Below, piece after piece: positions 1-4,940 of a DNA stretch of 6,244 bases. The notes under the pieces are model-generated. The model did not search any database and was not told where the DNA came from. It saw only the letters and a program-made list of their open reading frames with translations. The stretch is taken from assembly GCA_023228445.1 (NCBI GenBank), contig JALOBD010000121.1, forward strand, positions 1 through 6,244, in the 5' to 3' direction. The position numbers were made by a program, and so were the translations under genes. Numbering within the stretch: position 1 is the first letter of the stretch; every line of letters begins with the position of its first letter. The stretch comes from Sphaerochaeta sp. (lineage in GTDB: Bacteria; Spirochaetota; Spirochaetia; Sphaerochaetales; Sphaerochaetaceae).

Positions 1-548
1 GCCATTGCATCGCCGAGGAGGATCTGTACCACTCCCCAGAGGGAGTAGAGGTAGCTTGCCGTCGTGCCGATGGCCACCAGACTGTCCATGTTCGGCTCTC
101 GTCTGAAGAGCAGCGTATAGCCCTTGGTGAAGAACGCCGAGCCACCGAGGAGCGTACCAGTGGCCAACAGCATCTGCAGCAGGGCATTGGTGAGGCTTCC
201 AACGGGTAGGTTAAAACCGACCATGGATCCCATGGAGAGGACCATCAAGGCGATGGTGAGGATGGCATTGAAGATGAGGCGGTGGCCGAGGTCCTTCAGC
301 TCACGCCTCTTCTCCTCTTCCTTGGCCTTGGGGTCGACCGCGTCGCTGACGCCGTACCCGATGCGCTTGACTGCCGCTTTGATCTTGTCCAGGTCGAGGT
401 TGCCCTCATCAAAGCTGATGGTGGCCGTCTCCGTTGCCAGGTTCACCTGGGCAACTCCCACTCCTTCAAGCTTGTTGAGCGTACGCTCGACGGCCGAAGA
501 GCAGGAGGCACAGGTCATGCCTTCGATACCTACGCGGATCTCTGTCAT
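1..548 (-). CDS. copA: Cu+-exporting P1B-type ATPase, N-terminal 182 residues (truncated by window start)
   Basis: Copper-translocating P-type ATPase that pumps Cu(I) across the inner membrane using ATP. Only the first 182 codons are in the window; the metal-site CPC, DKTG and ATP-binding domains would lie beyond position 1. Residues 1-66 form one heavy-metal-associated domain with the metal-binding loop GMTCASC (Cys13 and Cys16). A charged linker (residues about 72-89) is followed by hydrophobic segments near 91-112, 118-140 and 155-178. The EPNMDSLVAIGT stretch (151-162) matches the conserved NMD-LI-LGT motif of CopA membrane helices. The ATG at 548 overlaps the copZ stop (ATGA, 545-548), and a GAGG Shine-Dalgarno lies about 7 nt upstream inside copZ, so translation is probably coupled. 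Copper rather than another metal is inferred from the single GMTCASC domain and the copZ and csoR neighbours. Confidence 0.93.
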   Translation of the reverse strand, partial: MTEIRVGIEGMTCASCSSAVERTLNKLEGVGVAQVNLATETATISFDEGNLDLDKIKAAVKRIGYGVSDAVDPKAKEEEKRRELKDLGHRLIFNAILTIALMVLSMGSMVGFNLPVGSLTNALLQMLLATGTLLGGSAFFTKGYTLLFRREPNMDSLVAIGTTASYLYSLWGVVQILLGDAM

Positions 549-748
549 GCAAGCACCTCGTAGCCGATCTCGACGATCATCTCCTTCGCTGCCTGTACCG
601 TCTCCTCCTTGCTATGCTTGATGACGACCTTGCCACTCTTGGCATCGGCCTTCACACCCTTGATGTCATCAAGGCCCTTGAGGGCGTTGATGGTCCTATT
701 CTCACATCCACTGCAGTGCATGCCGCTCGTGTTGATGGTGGTCTTCAT
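545..748 (-). CDS. copZ: CopZ-like copper chaperone (HMA domain protein)
   Basis: A 67-residue protein consisting of one heavy-metal-associated domain. The Cu(I) ligands are Cys12 and Cys15 in the loop GMHCSGC, and the end (IGYEVLA) is typical of the fold's last strand. Family members bind cytosolic Cu(I) and hand it to the CopA N-terminal domain or to CsoR. The start at 748 is supported by an AGAGG Shine-Dalgarno about 7 nt upstream on the minus strand. The stop overlaps the copA start by four bases, so the two form one operon in the order copZ-copA. The loop has His and Gly where CopA's own domain has Thr and Ala, so the two domains are related but distinct. A mercury-binding MerP-like role is the main alternative but is unlikely beside csoR and copA. 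Confidence 0.93.
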   Translation of the reverse strand: MKTTINTSGMHCSGCENRTINALKGLDDIKGVKADAKSGKVVIKHSKEETVQAAKEMIVEIGYEVLA

Positions 749-763
749 GATATTCCTCTCTTC

Positions 764-779
764 TTCCCCGTTTCGGGAA
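764..779. repeat. Short dyad in the copZ 5' leader
   Basis: TTCCC (764-768) and GGGAA (775-779) form a 5-bp inverted repeat separated by 6 nt. A register shift gives an alternative CCCG/CGGG hairpin with a 3-nt loop (767-770 and 774-777). It lies between the start of copZ (748) and the candidate upstream region. It could be a weak RNA hairpin or an operator half-site pair. It does not resemble the strong C-run/G-run operator upstream of csoR, so assigning it to CsoR would be speculation. Confidence 0.3.
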
Positions 780-794
780 ATAATTCATATGCTC

Positions 795-823
795 TAGACA
801 GAGCTGAATATTTCAGCTACTAT
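795..823 (+). promoter_or_regulatory. Sigma-70-type promoter of tRNA-Val
   Basis: A -35 box TAGACA (795-800) and a -10 box TACTAT (818-823) are separated by exactly 17 bp, each matching the consensus at five of six positions. Transcription should start near 830, about 8 nt before the mature tRNA 5' end at 838, which fits a short 5' leader removed by RNase P. The spacer is almost filled by the palindrome at 802-818. Confidence 0.7.
802..818. repeat. Perfect palindrome AGCTGAA-TAT-TTCAGCT, candidate operator
   Basis: A perfect inverted repeat with 7-bp arms (802-808 and 812-818) and a 3-bp centre. It lies between the -35 and -10 boxes of the tRNA-Val promoter, with its last base being the first base of the -10 box. 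A factor bound here would block or distort that promoter. The same site is 54-70 bp upstream of the copZ start, where an operator for copZA might also sit. No U-run follows on either strand, so it is not a terminator. The binding protein cannot be named from sequence. Confidence 0.5.
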
Positions 824-837
824 CGCTTTTGTACATC

Positions 838-909
838 GGGCGGTTAACTCAGCGGGAGAGTGCCACGTTGACATCGTGGAAGTCGCCAGTTCAATCCTGG
901 CATCGCCCA
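838..909 (+). tRNA. tRNA-Val (anticodon GAC)
   Basis: The sequence folds into a complete cloverleaf. The acceptor stem is 838-844 paired with 902-908, with one G-U pair. The D stem ACTC/GAGT is 847-850 with 858-861, with the loop GG at 854-855. The anticodon stem CCACG/CGTGG is 863-867 with 875-879. The T stem GCCAG/CTGGC is 885-889 with 897-901, with loop TTCAATC. The anticodon loop TTGACAT places GAC at 870-872, which reads GUC and GUU valine codons. The discriminator base is A909. CCA is not encoded (909 is followed by GCG) and must be added after transcription. The gene is a single-tRNA unit lying antisense to, and between, the minus-strand csoR and copZ genes. Confidence 0.96.
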
Positions 910-911
910 GC

Positions 912-941
912 GCAAGCATCCAACGGGATGCTTGCTTTTTT
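912..941 (+). terminator. Intrinsic terminator of tRNA-Val
   Basis: A perfect 10-bp stem (912-921 with 926-935), loop AACG, is followed by six T residues (936-941). It starts only two bases after the tRNA discriminator base, so the 3' trailer is nearly all terminator. The last two T residues are also part of the complement of the csoR stop codon (940-942). On the minus strand the hairpin is not followed by a U-run, so it should not stop csoR transcription by the intrinsic mechanism. Confidence 0.92.
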
Positions 942-1218
942 ATTGGCGGCGGAACGTCGCCATGACATCCATGACCTCCCGGATCTTCTCGCTGCGTTGA
1001 GCCTCATCATCGCTCTGGAAAGCGTCAACGACACAGGTGTTGAGATGGTTCTCCATCACCAAGTCCTCGACCTTCTTCAATGCGCTGATAACCGCACTGA
1101 GCTGGAGGAGGATATCGACACAGTAGCGTCCACTCTCCACCATGGTGCGTATCCCCCGTACCTGCCCTTCGATGCGGGCGAGGCGAACATCGGCCTTCTT
1201 TCTTGCTGTAGTATCCAT
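940..1218 (-). CDS. csoR: CsoR-type copper-sensing transcriptional repressor
   Basis: A 92-residue all-helical repressor of the CsoR/RcnR/FrmR family (DUF156), which normally binds its operator in the apo state and releases it on Cu(I) binding. The family signature RLARIEGQVRGI occupies residues 12-23. The Cu(I) ligand triad is intact: Cys33 (preceded by Tyr), His58 and Cys62. Their spacings of 25 and 4 are the same as in Mycobacterium tuberculosis CsoR (Cys36, His61, Cys65), which separates it from persulfide-sensing CstR and nickel-sensing RcnR. The ATG at 1218 is chosen because the open frame upstream (to 1314) runs through the operator and lacks family homology. No good Shine-Dalgarno precedes it; an AAGG lies only one base away. 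copZ and copA follow on the same strand after 191 bp containing the antisense tRNA gene. Confidence 0.94.
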   Translation of the reverse strand: MDTTARKKADVRLARIEGQVRGIRTMVESGRYCVDILLQLSAVISALKKVEDLVMENHLNTCVVDAFQSDDEAQRSEKIREVMDVMATFRRQ

Positions 1219-1226
1219 GCCTTGTA

Positions 1227-1254
1227 TATATACCCCCCAGGGGTATATGGTCAA
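1227..1254 (-). promoter_or_regulatory. csoR promoter, with -10 adjacent to the start codon
   Basis: On the minus strand a -35 box TTGACC (1254-1249) is followed after 16 bp by TATATA (1232-1227), or after 18 bp by an overlapping TATATA (1230-1225). Either places the transcription start at about 1220-1217, essentially at the ATG at 1218. The message is therefore predicted to have no usable 5' leader, consistent with the missing Shine-Dalgarno. The operator occupies the spacer, so apo-CsoR would exclude RNA polymerase. Confidence 0.65.
1228..1248. promoter_or_regulatory. CsoR-family operator (C-run/G-run dyad)
   Basis: Inverted repeat with 9-bp arms ATATACCCC (1228-1236) and GGGGTATAT (1240-1248) around the centre CCA. 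An A/T flank, a run of C, a run of G and a second A/T flank is the standard layout of CsoR/CstR/RcnR-family operators. It lies just upstream of csoR, which points to autorepression. No second copy is visible upstream of copZ, so copZA may depend on this site through read-through from csoR, or on a different element. Confidence 0.85.
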
Positions 1255-1402
1255 GAGGGTAGCAGACGATATATCGCTCTTGTATTCGATTCTTGGAGGG
1301 CATAATGCGGTCAATCCTCATGGAGTGCAGGAAGGCCATCAGCAAGGTATCCAGTTCAGGGGGGAGAAATAGCAATCGGTACATCGAAGCGGTGTGAAAT
1401 GG

Positions 1403-1431
1403 TTGTAATTGTCAGCCAATCGAACCATAAT
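1403..1431 (+). promoter_or_regulatory. Candidate apbE promoter
   Basis: TTGTAA (1403-1408) and CATAAT (1426-1431) are separated by 17 bp; the -10 box matches the consensus at five of six positions. Transcription would start near 1438, two bases before the ATG at 1440, again predicting a leaderless or near-leaderless message. The rest of the 1219-1402 gap holds the csoR control region, a CGATATATCG palindrome at 1267-1276, and no gene I can support. Confidence 0.5.
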
Positions 1432-1439
1432 CGCCGTAT

Positions 1440-2462
1440 ATGAAACAGTTCAGGCACATTGGCCTTAGTATCGCCATCATCGTGGTGTTGCTCTTCCCCT
1501 CGTGCACGAAGAAGGGAGTAGAACCGCAGGCCCAATCCTTCTTGATGCTTGGCACGGTGTGCCGTATCACCATCTACGACAAGCCCAGTGACCGTGCCTT
1601 CAAGGCAGCCTTTGACCGCATCAGGGAGATCGAGAATCGCATGAGCATCCATTTGGATGAGAGTGAGGTCTCCCGCGTCAACCGGAGTGCGGGAACGGAG
1701 GCGATTCCCGTCTCTGCAGACACCTTCCTCGTGGTGCAGAAGGCCCTTGAAATCGCCCGCCTCTCAGGCGGTGCATTCGATCCCACCGTCGGACCGCTGG
1801 TCCAGGCGTGGGATATTGGAGGAGATGCCCCCCGTCGCCCAGGCGATGAGGAGATCGCCCACCTCTTGACGTTGGTGGGATGGCAACGGGTTGTTCTCGA
1901 TGAGGAGCGCCAGACGATCTTCCTTCCCGACGAAGGGATGGTCCTCGACCTGGGAGCCATTGCCAAGGGGTACGCAGCCGATGAGGCGGCGCGGGTGCTC
2001 AAGGAGCACGGGGTGGGCTCGGCCATCGTCAACCTCGGTGGCAACGTGCTCACCGTCGGGCGGAAGGTCGACGGATCGCTCTGGAAGATCGGAATCCAGG
2101 ACCCGGAGCAGGAGCGGGGCGGCTACGCCCTCATCGTCGAGCTGGACGACACCAGCTTGGTCACCAGCGGTCCCTATGAGCGCTTCTTCACCCTGGAGGG
2201 GGAGACGTACCACCACATCCTTGACACCACCACCGGCTACCCGGTGGTCAACGATCTGATCAGTGCCTCGATCATCACGGAAAGCTCGTTTCTCGCCGAT
2301 GCGCTCTCGACGACCCTCTATGCGCTGGGAGATGAGCGCGGCATGGCATTCATTAAGACGCTCGAGGGGGTGGAGGCGATTGTGCTCACCGCCGATCACC
2401 GCCTCATCACCAGCGCAAACACTCCTCCAATTACCGTCACTGACGAGACCTATCACCGTTAG
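1440..2462 (+). CDS. apbE: ApbE/Ftp family FMN transferase lipoprotein
   Basis: A 340-residue flavin transferase. Family enzymes use Mg2+ and FAD to attach FMN covalently to Thr or Ser of flavoproteins such as the RNF and NQR subunits. Residues 1-21 are a signal sequence (basic start, hydrophobic 7-19) ending FPS-Cys22, a loose lipobox of the kind spirochaetes tolerate, so the protein is probably a periplasm-facing lipoprotein like Treponema pallidum Ftp. Family motifs are present in order: FDPTVGPL (113-120), DLGAIAKGYAAD (170-181), SGPYERFF (243-250), HHILDTTTGYP (258-268) and the metal-site motif ADALST (286-291). Length is normal for the family. No Shine-Dalgarno precedes the ATG. It is kept as the start because it gives a complete signal peptide and lies just after a -10 box. 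No target flavoprotein gene is in the window. Confidence 0.93.
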   Translation: MKQFRHIGLSIAIIVVLLFPSCTKKGVEPQAQSFLMLGTVCRITIYDKPSDRAFKAAFDRIREIENRMSIHLDESEVSRVNRSAGTEAIPVSADTFLVVQKALEIARLSGGAFDPTVGPLVQAWDIGGDAPRRPGDEEIAHLLTLVGWQRVVLDEERQTIFLPDEGMVLDLGAIAKGYAADEAARVLKEHGVGSAIVNLGGNVLTVGRKVDGSLWKIGIQDPEQERGGYALIVELDDTSLVTSGPYERFFTLEGETYHHILDTTTGYPVVNDLISASIITESSFLADALSTTLYALGDERGMAFIKTLEGVEAIVLTADHRLITSANTPPITVTDETYHR

Positions 2463-2479
2463 CGACCCCAGGGATGCAG

Positions 2480-2509
2480 TTGTACAGCAATGCCTCTTCA
2501 TGGTATCAT
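2480..2509 (+). promoter_or_regulatory. Candidate extended -10 promoter for dpaL
   Basis: TGGTATCAT (2501-2509) combines an extended -10 TGn element with TATCAT, a five-of-six match to the -10 consensus. A weak -35 TTGTAC (2480-2485) is 18 bp upstream. Transcription would start near 2516, giving a leader of about 96 nt before dpaL. A second, weaker pair is TTCACC (2518-2523) with TACAAA (2542-2547). Confidence 0.4.
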
Positions 2510-2550
2510 GGGCTAGATTCACCATCTCGGTAATATATTGGTACAAAATT

Positions 2551-2565
2551 ACTGGAATGACCAGT
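2551..2565. repeat. Dyad ACTGG-N5-CCAGT upstream of dpaL
   Basis: A perfect inverted repeat with 5-bp arms (2551-2555 and 2561-2565) and centre AATGA. It lies downstream of the candidate promoter and about 47 bp before the dpaL start. It could be a repressor operator or a small leader hairpin. The spacing of about 10 bp between half-site centres is suitable for a helix-turn-helix dimer. No regulator gene is adjacent. Confidence 0.35.
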
Positions 2566-2576
2566 TGTAGCAAATG

Positions 2577-2600
2577 AAAATGCCGAGAACATGCATTTTT
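2577..2600 (+). repeat. AT-rich hairpin abutting the dpaL ribosome-binding site
   Basis: AAAATGC (2577-2583) pairs with GCATTTT (2593-2599) around a 9-nt loop, and a further T follows at 2600. It immediately precedes the AGGAGG Shine-Dalgarno at 2601-2606. It resembles a weak terminator with only two G-C pairs. It could end some apbE transcripts, attenuate dpaL, or simply hold the ribosome site open. Its low stability makes real terminator activity doubtful. Confidence 0.35.
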
Positions 2601-2611
2601 AGGAGGACGCC

Positions 2612-3856
2612 ATGGTTGGTACGCATCAGGAGATTTCTTACATTGTCCGTGAAGGTCGGGAGAAGGACGTCACGCTGGCCAAGGAGCTCTTCTCGATGAA
2701 GTACGTCAACTGTGCACGTCGGTTCCACCGGCAGATTCCCGGCTACCGGATGAGCCCACTGCAAGGACTCCCCAGCCTCGCCGCGATGTTCGAGGTCGGT
2801 GGCGTATGGACCAAGGATGAATCAAGCCGTCTGACGCTCAACAGCTTCAAGGTCCTCGGCGGCTCCTTCGCCCTCTACCGCTACCTGCAGAAGCAGTTGG
2901 GCATCCTGGGCGAGGACACCCCGTTCTCCTACCTGGCCAGCGAGGAGGTGAAGGAGCGGGTCGGCGACATCACCTTTGCCAGTGCAACCGACGGCAACCA
3001 CGGGCGCGGTATCGCGTGGGCAGCCAAAAAGCTTGGCTTCAAGTGTGTCATTTACGTACACTCGGAGACCAGTGCCCGTCGCATCGACGCCATCAAGAGC
3101 AACGATGCCACCGTTGTCGTCGTCGACGGCAACTACGATGATGCGGTGCGTCAGGTCGCCATCGACGCCGAGGCCAATGGATGGACGGTGGTCAGCGACA
3201 CCAGCTGGGACAACTACACCGAGATTCCGACCTGGATCATGCAGGGTTACCTCACCCTCTTTGCCGAGGCACAGGAGCAATTTGCCGGGGTTGGCATCGT
3301 AAAACCGACGCACATCTTCATCCAGGCCGGGGTAGGGGCGCTTGCCGCTTCGATCGTCGGCTACTACCACGCTCTCTTTGGTCAAGATGCGCCCAAGTGT
3401 ATCGTGGTCGAGCCTGATAAGGCGCCGTGTATCTTTGAGAGTGCGCTCTCCGGCGAGGAGCAGCCCCGCTCGGTCACCGGAGCGCTGGACACCATCATGG
3501 CGGGCCTTGCCTGCGGCGACCCCAGCCCGATCGCCTGGGATATCCTGCGTGAGCTCACCGACGCCTACCTGATGGTCCCCGACTACATCGCCGCCAAGGG
3601 GATGCGGATGTACGCCACCCCACTTGCCGGAGACCCGCTGATCATCAGCGGAGAGAGCGGGGCGGTCACCCTCGGAGCCTTCGCCTCCATCATGCAGTAC
3701 TCCGAGCTCAAGGAGCTCAAGAACGCCTTGGGTCTGACCAAGGAGAGTCAGGTGCTCTTCGTCAACACCGAGGGGAACACCGACCCGATCCACTTCCGCC
3801 AGATCATCTGGGAGGGAGCCAACCCGGTGCCCGAGGAGTATTGGATCAACCGCTGA
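2612..3856 (+). CDS. dpaL: Diaminopropionate ammonia-lyase (PLP-dependent)
   Basis: A 414-residue cytosolic fold-type II PLP enzyme that converts 2,3-diaminopropionate (D and L forms in characterised relatives) to pyruvate and two ammonia (EC 4.3.1.15), allowing its use as carbon and nitrogen source. Lys80 in SFKVLGGSFAL (78-88) is the expected Schiff-base lysine. ATDGNHGRGIAWAA (125-138) contains Asp127, the candidate second catalytic residue seen in the E. coli enzyme YgeX. QAGVGALA (239-246) is the glycine-rich loop expected to hold the cofactor phosphate, and SGESGAV (346-352) is a further conserved family segment. Length is close to the usual 400. The ATG at 2612 has a perfect AGGAGG Shine-Dalgarno with 5-nt spacing. 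A threonine dehydratase or other fold-type II lyase is less likely given the DGNHGRG signature. No dedicated transporter or ygeX-type purine-catabolism neighbours are present. Confidence 0.93.
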   Translation: MVGTHQEISYIVREGREKDVTLAKELFSMKYVNCARRFHRQIPGYRMSPLQGLPSLAAMFEVGGVWTKDESSRLTLNSFKVLGGSFALYRYLQKQLGILGEDTPFSYLASEEVKERVGDITFASATDGNHGRGIAWAAKKLGFKCVIYVHSETSARRIDAIKSNDATVVVVDGNYDDAVRQVAIDAEANGWTVVSDTSWDNYTEIPTWIMQGYLTLFAEAQEQFAGVGIVKPTHIFIQAGVGALAASIVGYYHALFGQDAPKCIVVEPDKAPCIFESALSGEEQPRSVTGALDTIMAGLACGDPSPIAWDILRELTDAYLMVPDYIAAKGMRMYATPLAGDPLIISGESGAVTLGAFASIMQYSELKELKNALGLTKESQVLFVNTEGNTDPIHFRQIIWEGANPVPEEYWINR

Positions 3857-3864
3857 TCAGCGGT
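3849..3864. repeat. Palindrome centred on two abutting convergent stop codons
   Basis: ACCGCTGA and TCAGCGGT form a perfect 16-bp palindrome whose axis lies between bases 3856 and 3857. The TGA of dpaL (3854-3856) directly abuts the complement of the permease stop (3857-3859), so the two convergent genes have no intergenic base. Without a loop or a T-run this is not a normal intrinsic terminator, and no other terminator is visible at the junction. Confidence 0.7.
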
Positions 3865-4789
3865 AGAGCGCAACCGCTGCCATCACCAGAACAATCGAGA
3901 CCACCGTGTCCACCGATAGGGTGGTGTGCACATATGCATTCTCACCCTCGCTGTCGCTCTTCATGAACGCTGAGATGACGAAGGGTGGGGGAGTGAGAGC
4001 CATGATGAGCATCGCCTGACGGAAAATCGGTGCCATGCCCAGCCACCGGTCGAGGATCCAGTGGTTGAAGAGGAGGGCGAGGGTGACCAGGATCACCTTG
4101 CGTATGGCGATGGTGAAGAGCGAGAGACCCACCGTCTTGCCTTCGATTTGCACACCCCAACCGATGGCGATGGTGATGAGGGGGACGGTCATCGAACCCA
4201 AGAGGTGGATGAACGCACCCGCCGGTTCGAGGTACGGGGAGAGGGAGGCAGGAACGCGCACCATCCCCGCAACGATACCCCCTACCATGCCCACGGTGAC
4301 CGGACTTTTGACGAACTCACCGATGATGGAAGCCACGCTTGGCCTCCTTCCGCTCTTCATCGCGGTGAGGGCGGAGCTTTGGATGGTGAAGACGAAGAAG
4401 GTCTGTCCCAGGCCGATGAAGGCGATGGCGCTCAGTCCGACGGCCCCATAGGTGGCTGAAAAGACGGCAAGGCCGAACATCCCCACCTCAAAGCCGGTCA
4501 TCATGAGGGGAAAGTACGGGCTCTTGATCCGCAACAGTCTCGCCAAAAGATGACCGAGGGCGAGCATCAGGACACAGAGCAGGTAGACGAGAAGCACCAC
4601 TACCGTATCCTTGGCTCGTACATCGAGGGTCAAGAAGCTCTCGAAGAGCAAGGCGGGGAGTCCCACATTGAGGATGAGGTTCTTCAGTTCAACGATTGTC
4701 TTCTCACTGAGAAACGAGGTGCGCCGCATCCCATACCCCAACAAGAAGAGGAAGAGGATGGGCAGACTTGCGAAGGTATTTGTGGCCAT
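3857..4789 (-). CDS. AEC-family (auxin efflux carrier-like) permease
   Basis: A 310-residue, strongly hydrophobic inner-membrane protein with about ten predicted helices in the AEC arrangement. Recognisable segments include LILNVGLPALLF (about 38-49) in helix 2, a helix with GFEVGMFGLAVF near 98-109, SPVTVGMVGGIVAG near 165-178, TVPLITIAIG near 203-212, and LTPPPFVISAFM near 264-275. Bacterial AEC carriers move small organic acids such as malate or malonate, but the substrate cannot be deduced here. The ATG at 4789 is preferred because the first helix begins soon after it. A GTG at 4807 in the same frame would add six residues and has no better ribosome site; the ATG has only a close TAAGG. 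It is convergent with dpaL and shares orientation with the outer-membrane gene upstream, with 151 bp between them. Confidence 0.85.
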   Translation of the reverse strand: MATNTFASLPILFLFLLGYGMRRTSFLSEKTIVELKNLILNVGLPALLFESFLTLDVRAKDTVVVLLVYLLCVLMLALGHLLARLLRIKSPYFPLMMTGFEVGMFGLAVFSATYGAVGLSAIAFIGLGQTFFVFTIQSSALTAMKSGRRPSVASIIGEFVKSPVTVGMVGGIVAGMVRVPASLSPYLEPAGAFIHLLGSMTVPLITIAIGWGVQIEGKTVGLSLFTIAIRKVILVTLALLFNHWILDRWLGMAPIFRQAMLIMALTPPPFVISAFMKSDSEGENAYVHTTLSVDTVVSIVLVMAAVALYR

Positions 4790-4900
4790 GGCCTTACGAT
4801 ATACCACCGGCGGAGGCTACACAACAGATAAAAGAGCATATCCACACCAACCGGTCCAGGTGGTTACCGTACGTGACCAACCCTATACACCCAACGAGGT

Positions 4901-4933
4901 GGTGAGCCGCACCGATTGCAGTGCGGCATCACC
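4901..4933. repeat. Strong hairpin after the outer-membrane-type gene
   Basis: GGTGA and GCCGCAC (4901-4912) pair with GTGCGGC and TCACC (4921-4927, 4929-4933), giving 12 bp with a single bulged A at 4928 and an 8-nt loop. It begins 7 bases after the minus-strand stop at 4941, the position expected for a 3'-end structure. No U-run follows on the minus strand, so it is not a canonical intrinsic terminator. It may instead block 3' exonucleases or mark a Rho-dependent end. The remaining intergenic bases (4790-4900) contain a weaker hairpin at 4861-4879 and no gene. Confidence 0.55.
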
Positions 4934-4940
4934 GGCGGTC

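Noticed and set aside
838..909. tRNA-Val as the attachment site of an integrated element
   Set aside because: No direct repeat of the tRNA 3' end and no integrase or phage gene is visible in the window; the flanking genes are ordinary copper genes.
912..935. Hairpin as an intrinsic terminator for csoR on the minus strand
   Set aside because: On that strand the stem is followed by a GC-rich sequence, not a U-run.
1219..1314. Upstream extension of csoR to a start at 1314
   Set aside because: It would translate through the operator and promoter and add residues not found in the CsoR family; the ATG at 1218 gives the normal length.
1764..2573. 269-codon open frame on the minus strand opposite apbE
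   Set aside because: It is antisense to conserved ApbE motifs, has no ribosome site and no recognisable domain.
2822..3793. 323-codon open frame on the minus strand opposite dpaL
   Set aside because: It is a shadow of dpaL, caused by GC-rich third positions. The dpaL frame carries family motifs and a perfect ribosome site; this one has neither.
4790..4940. Small gene between the AEC permease and the outer-membrane-type gene
   Set aside because: The open frames through here are unsupported extensions or shadows of neighbouring genes, with no ribosome site or protein-like composition.
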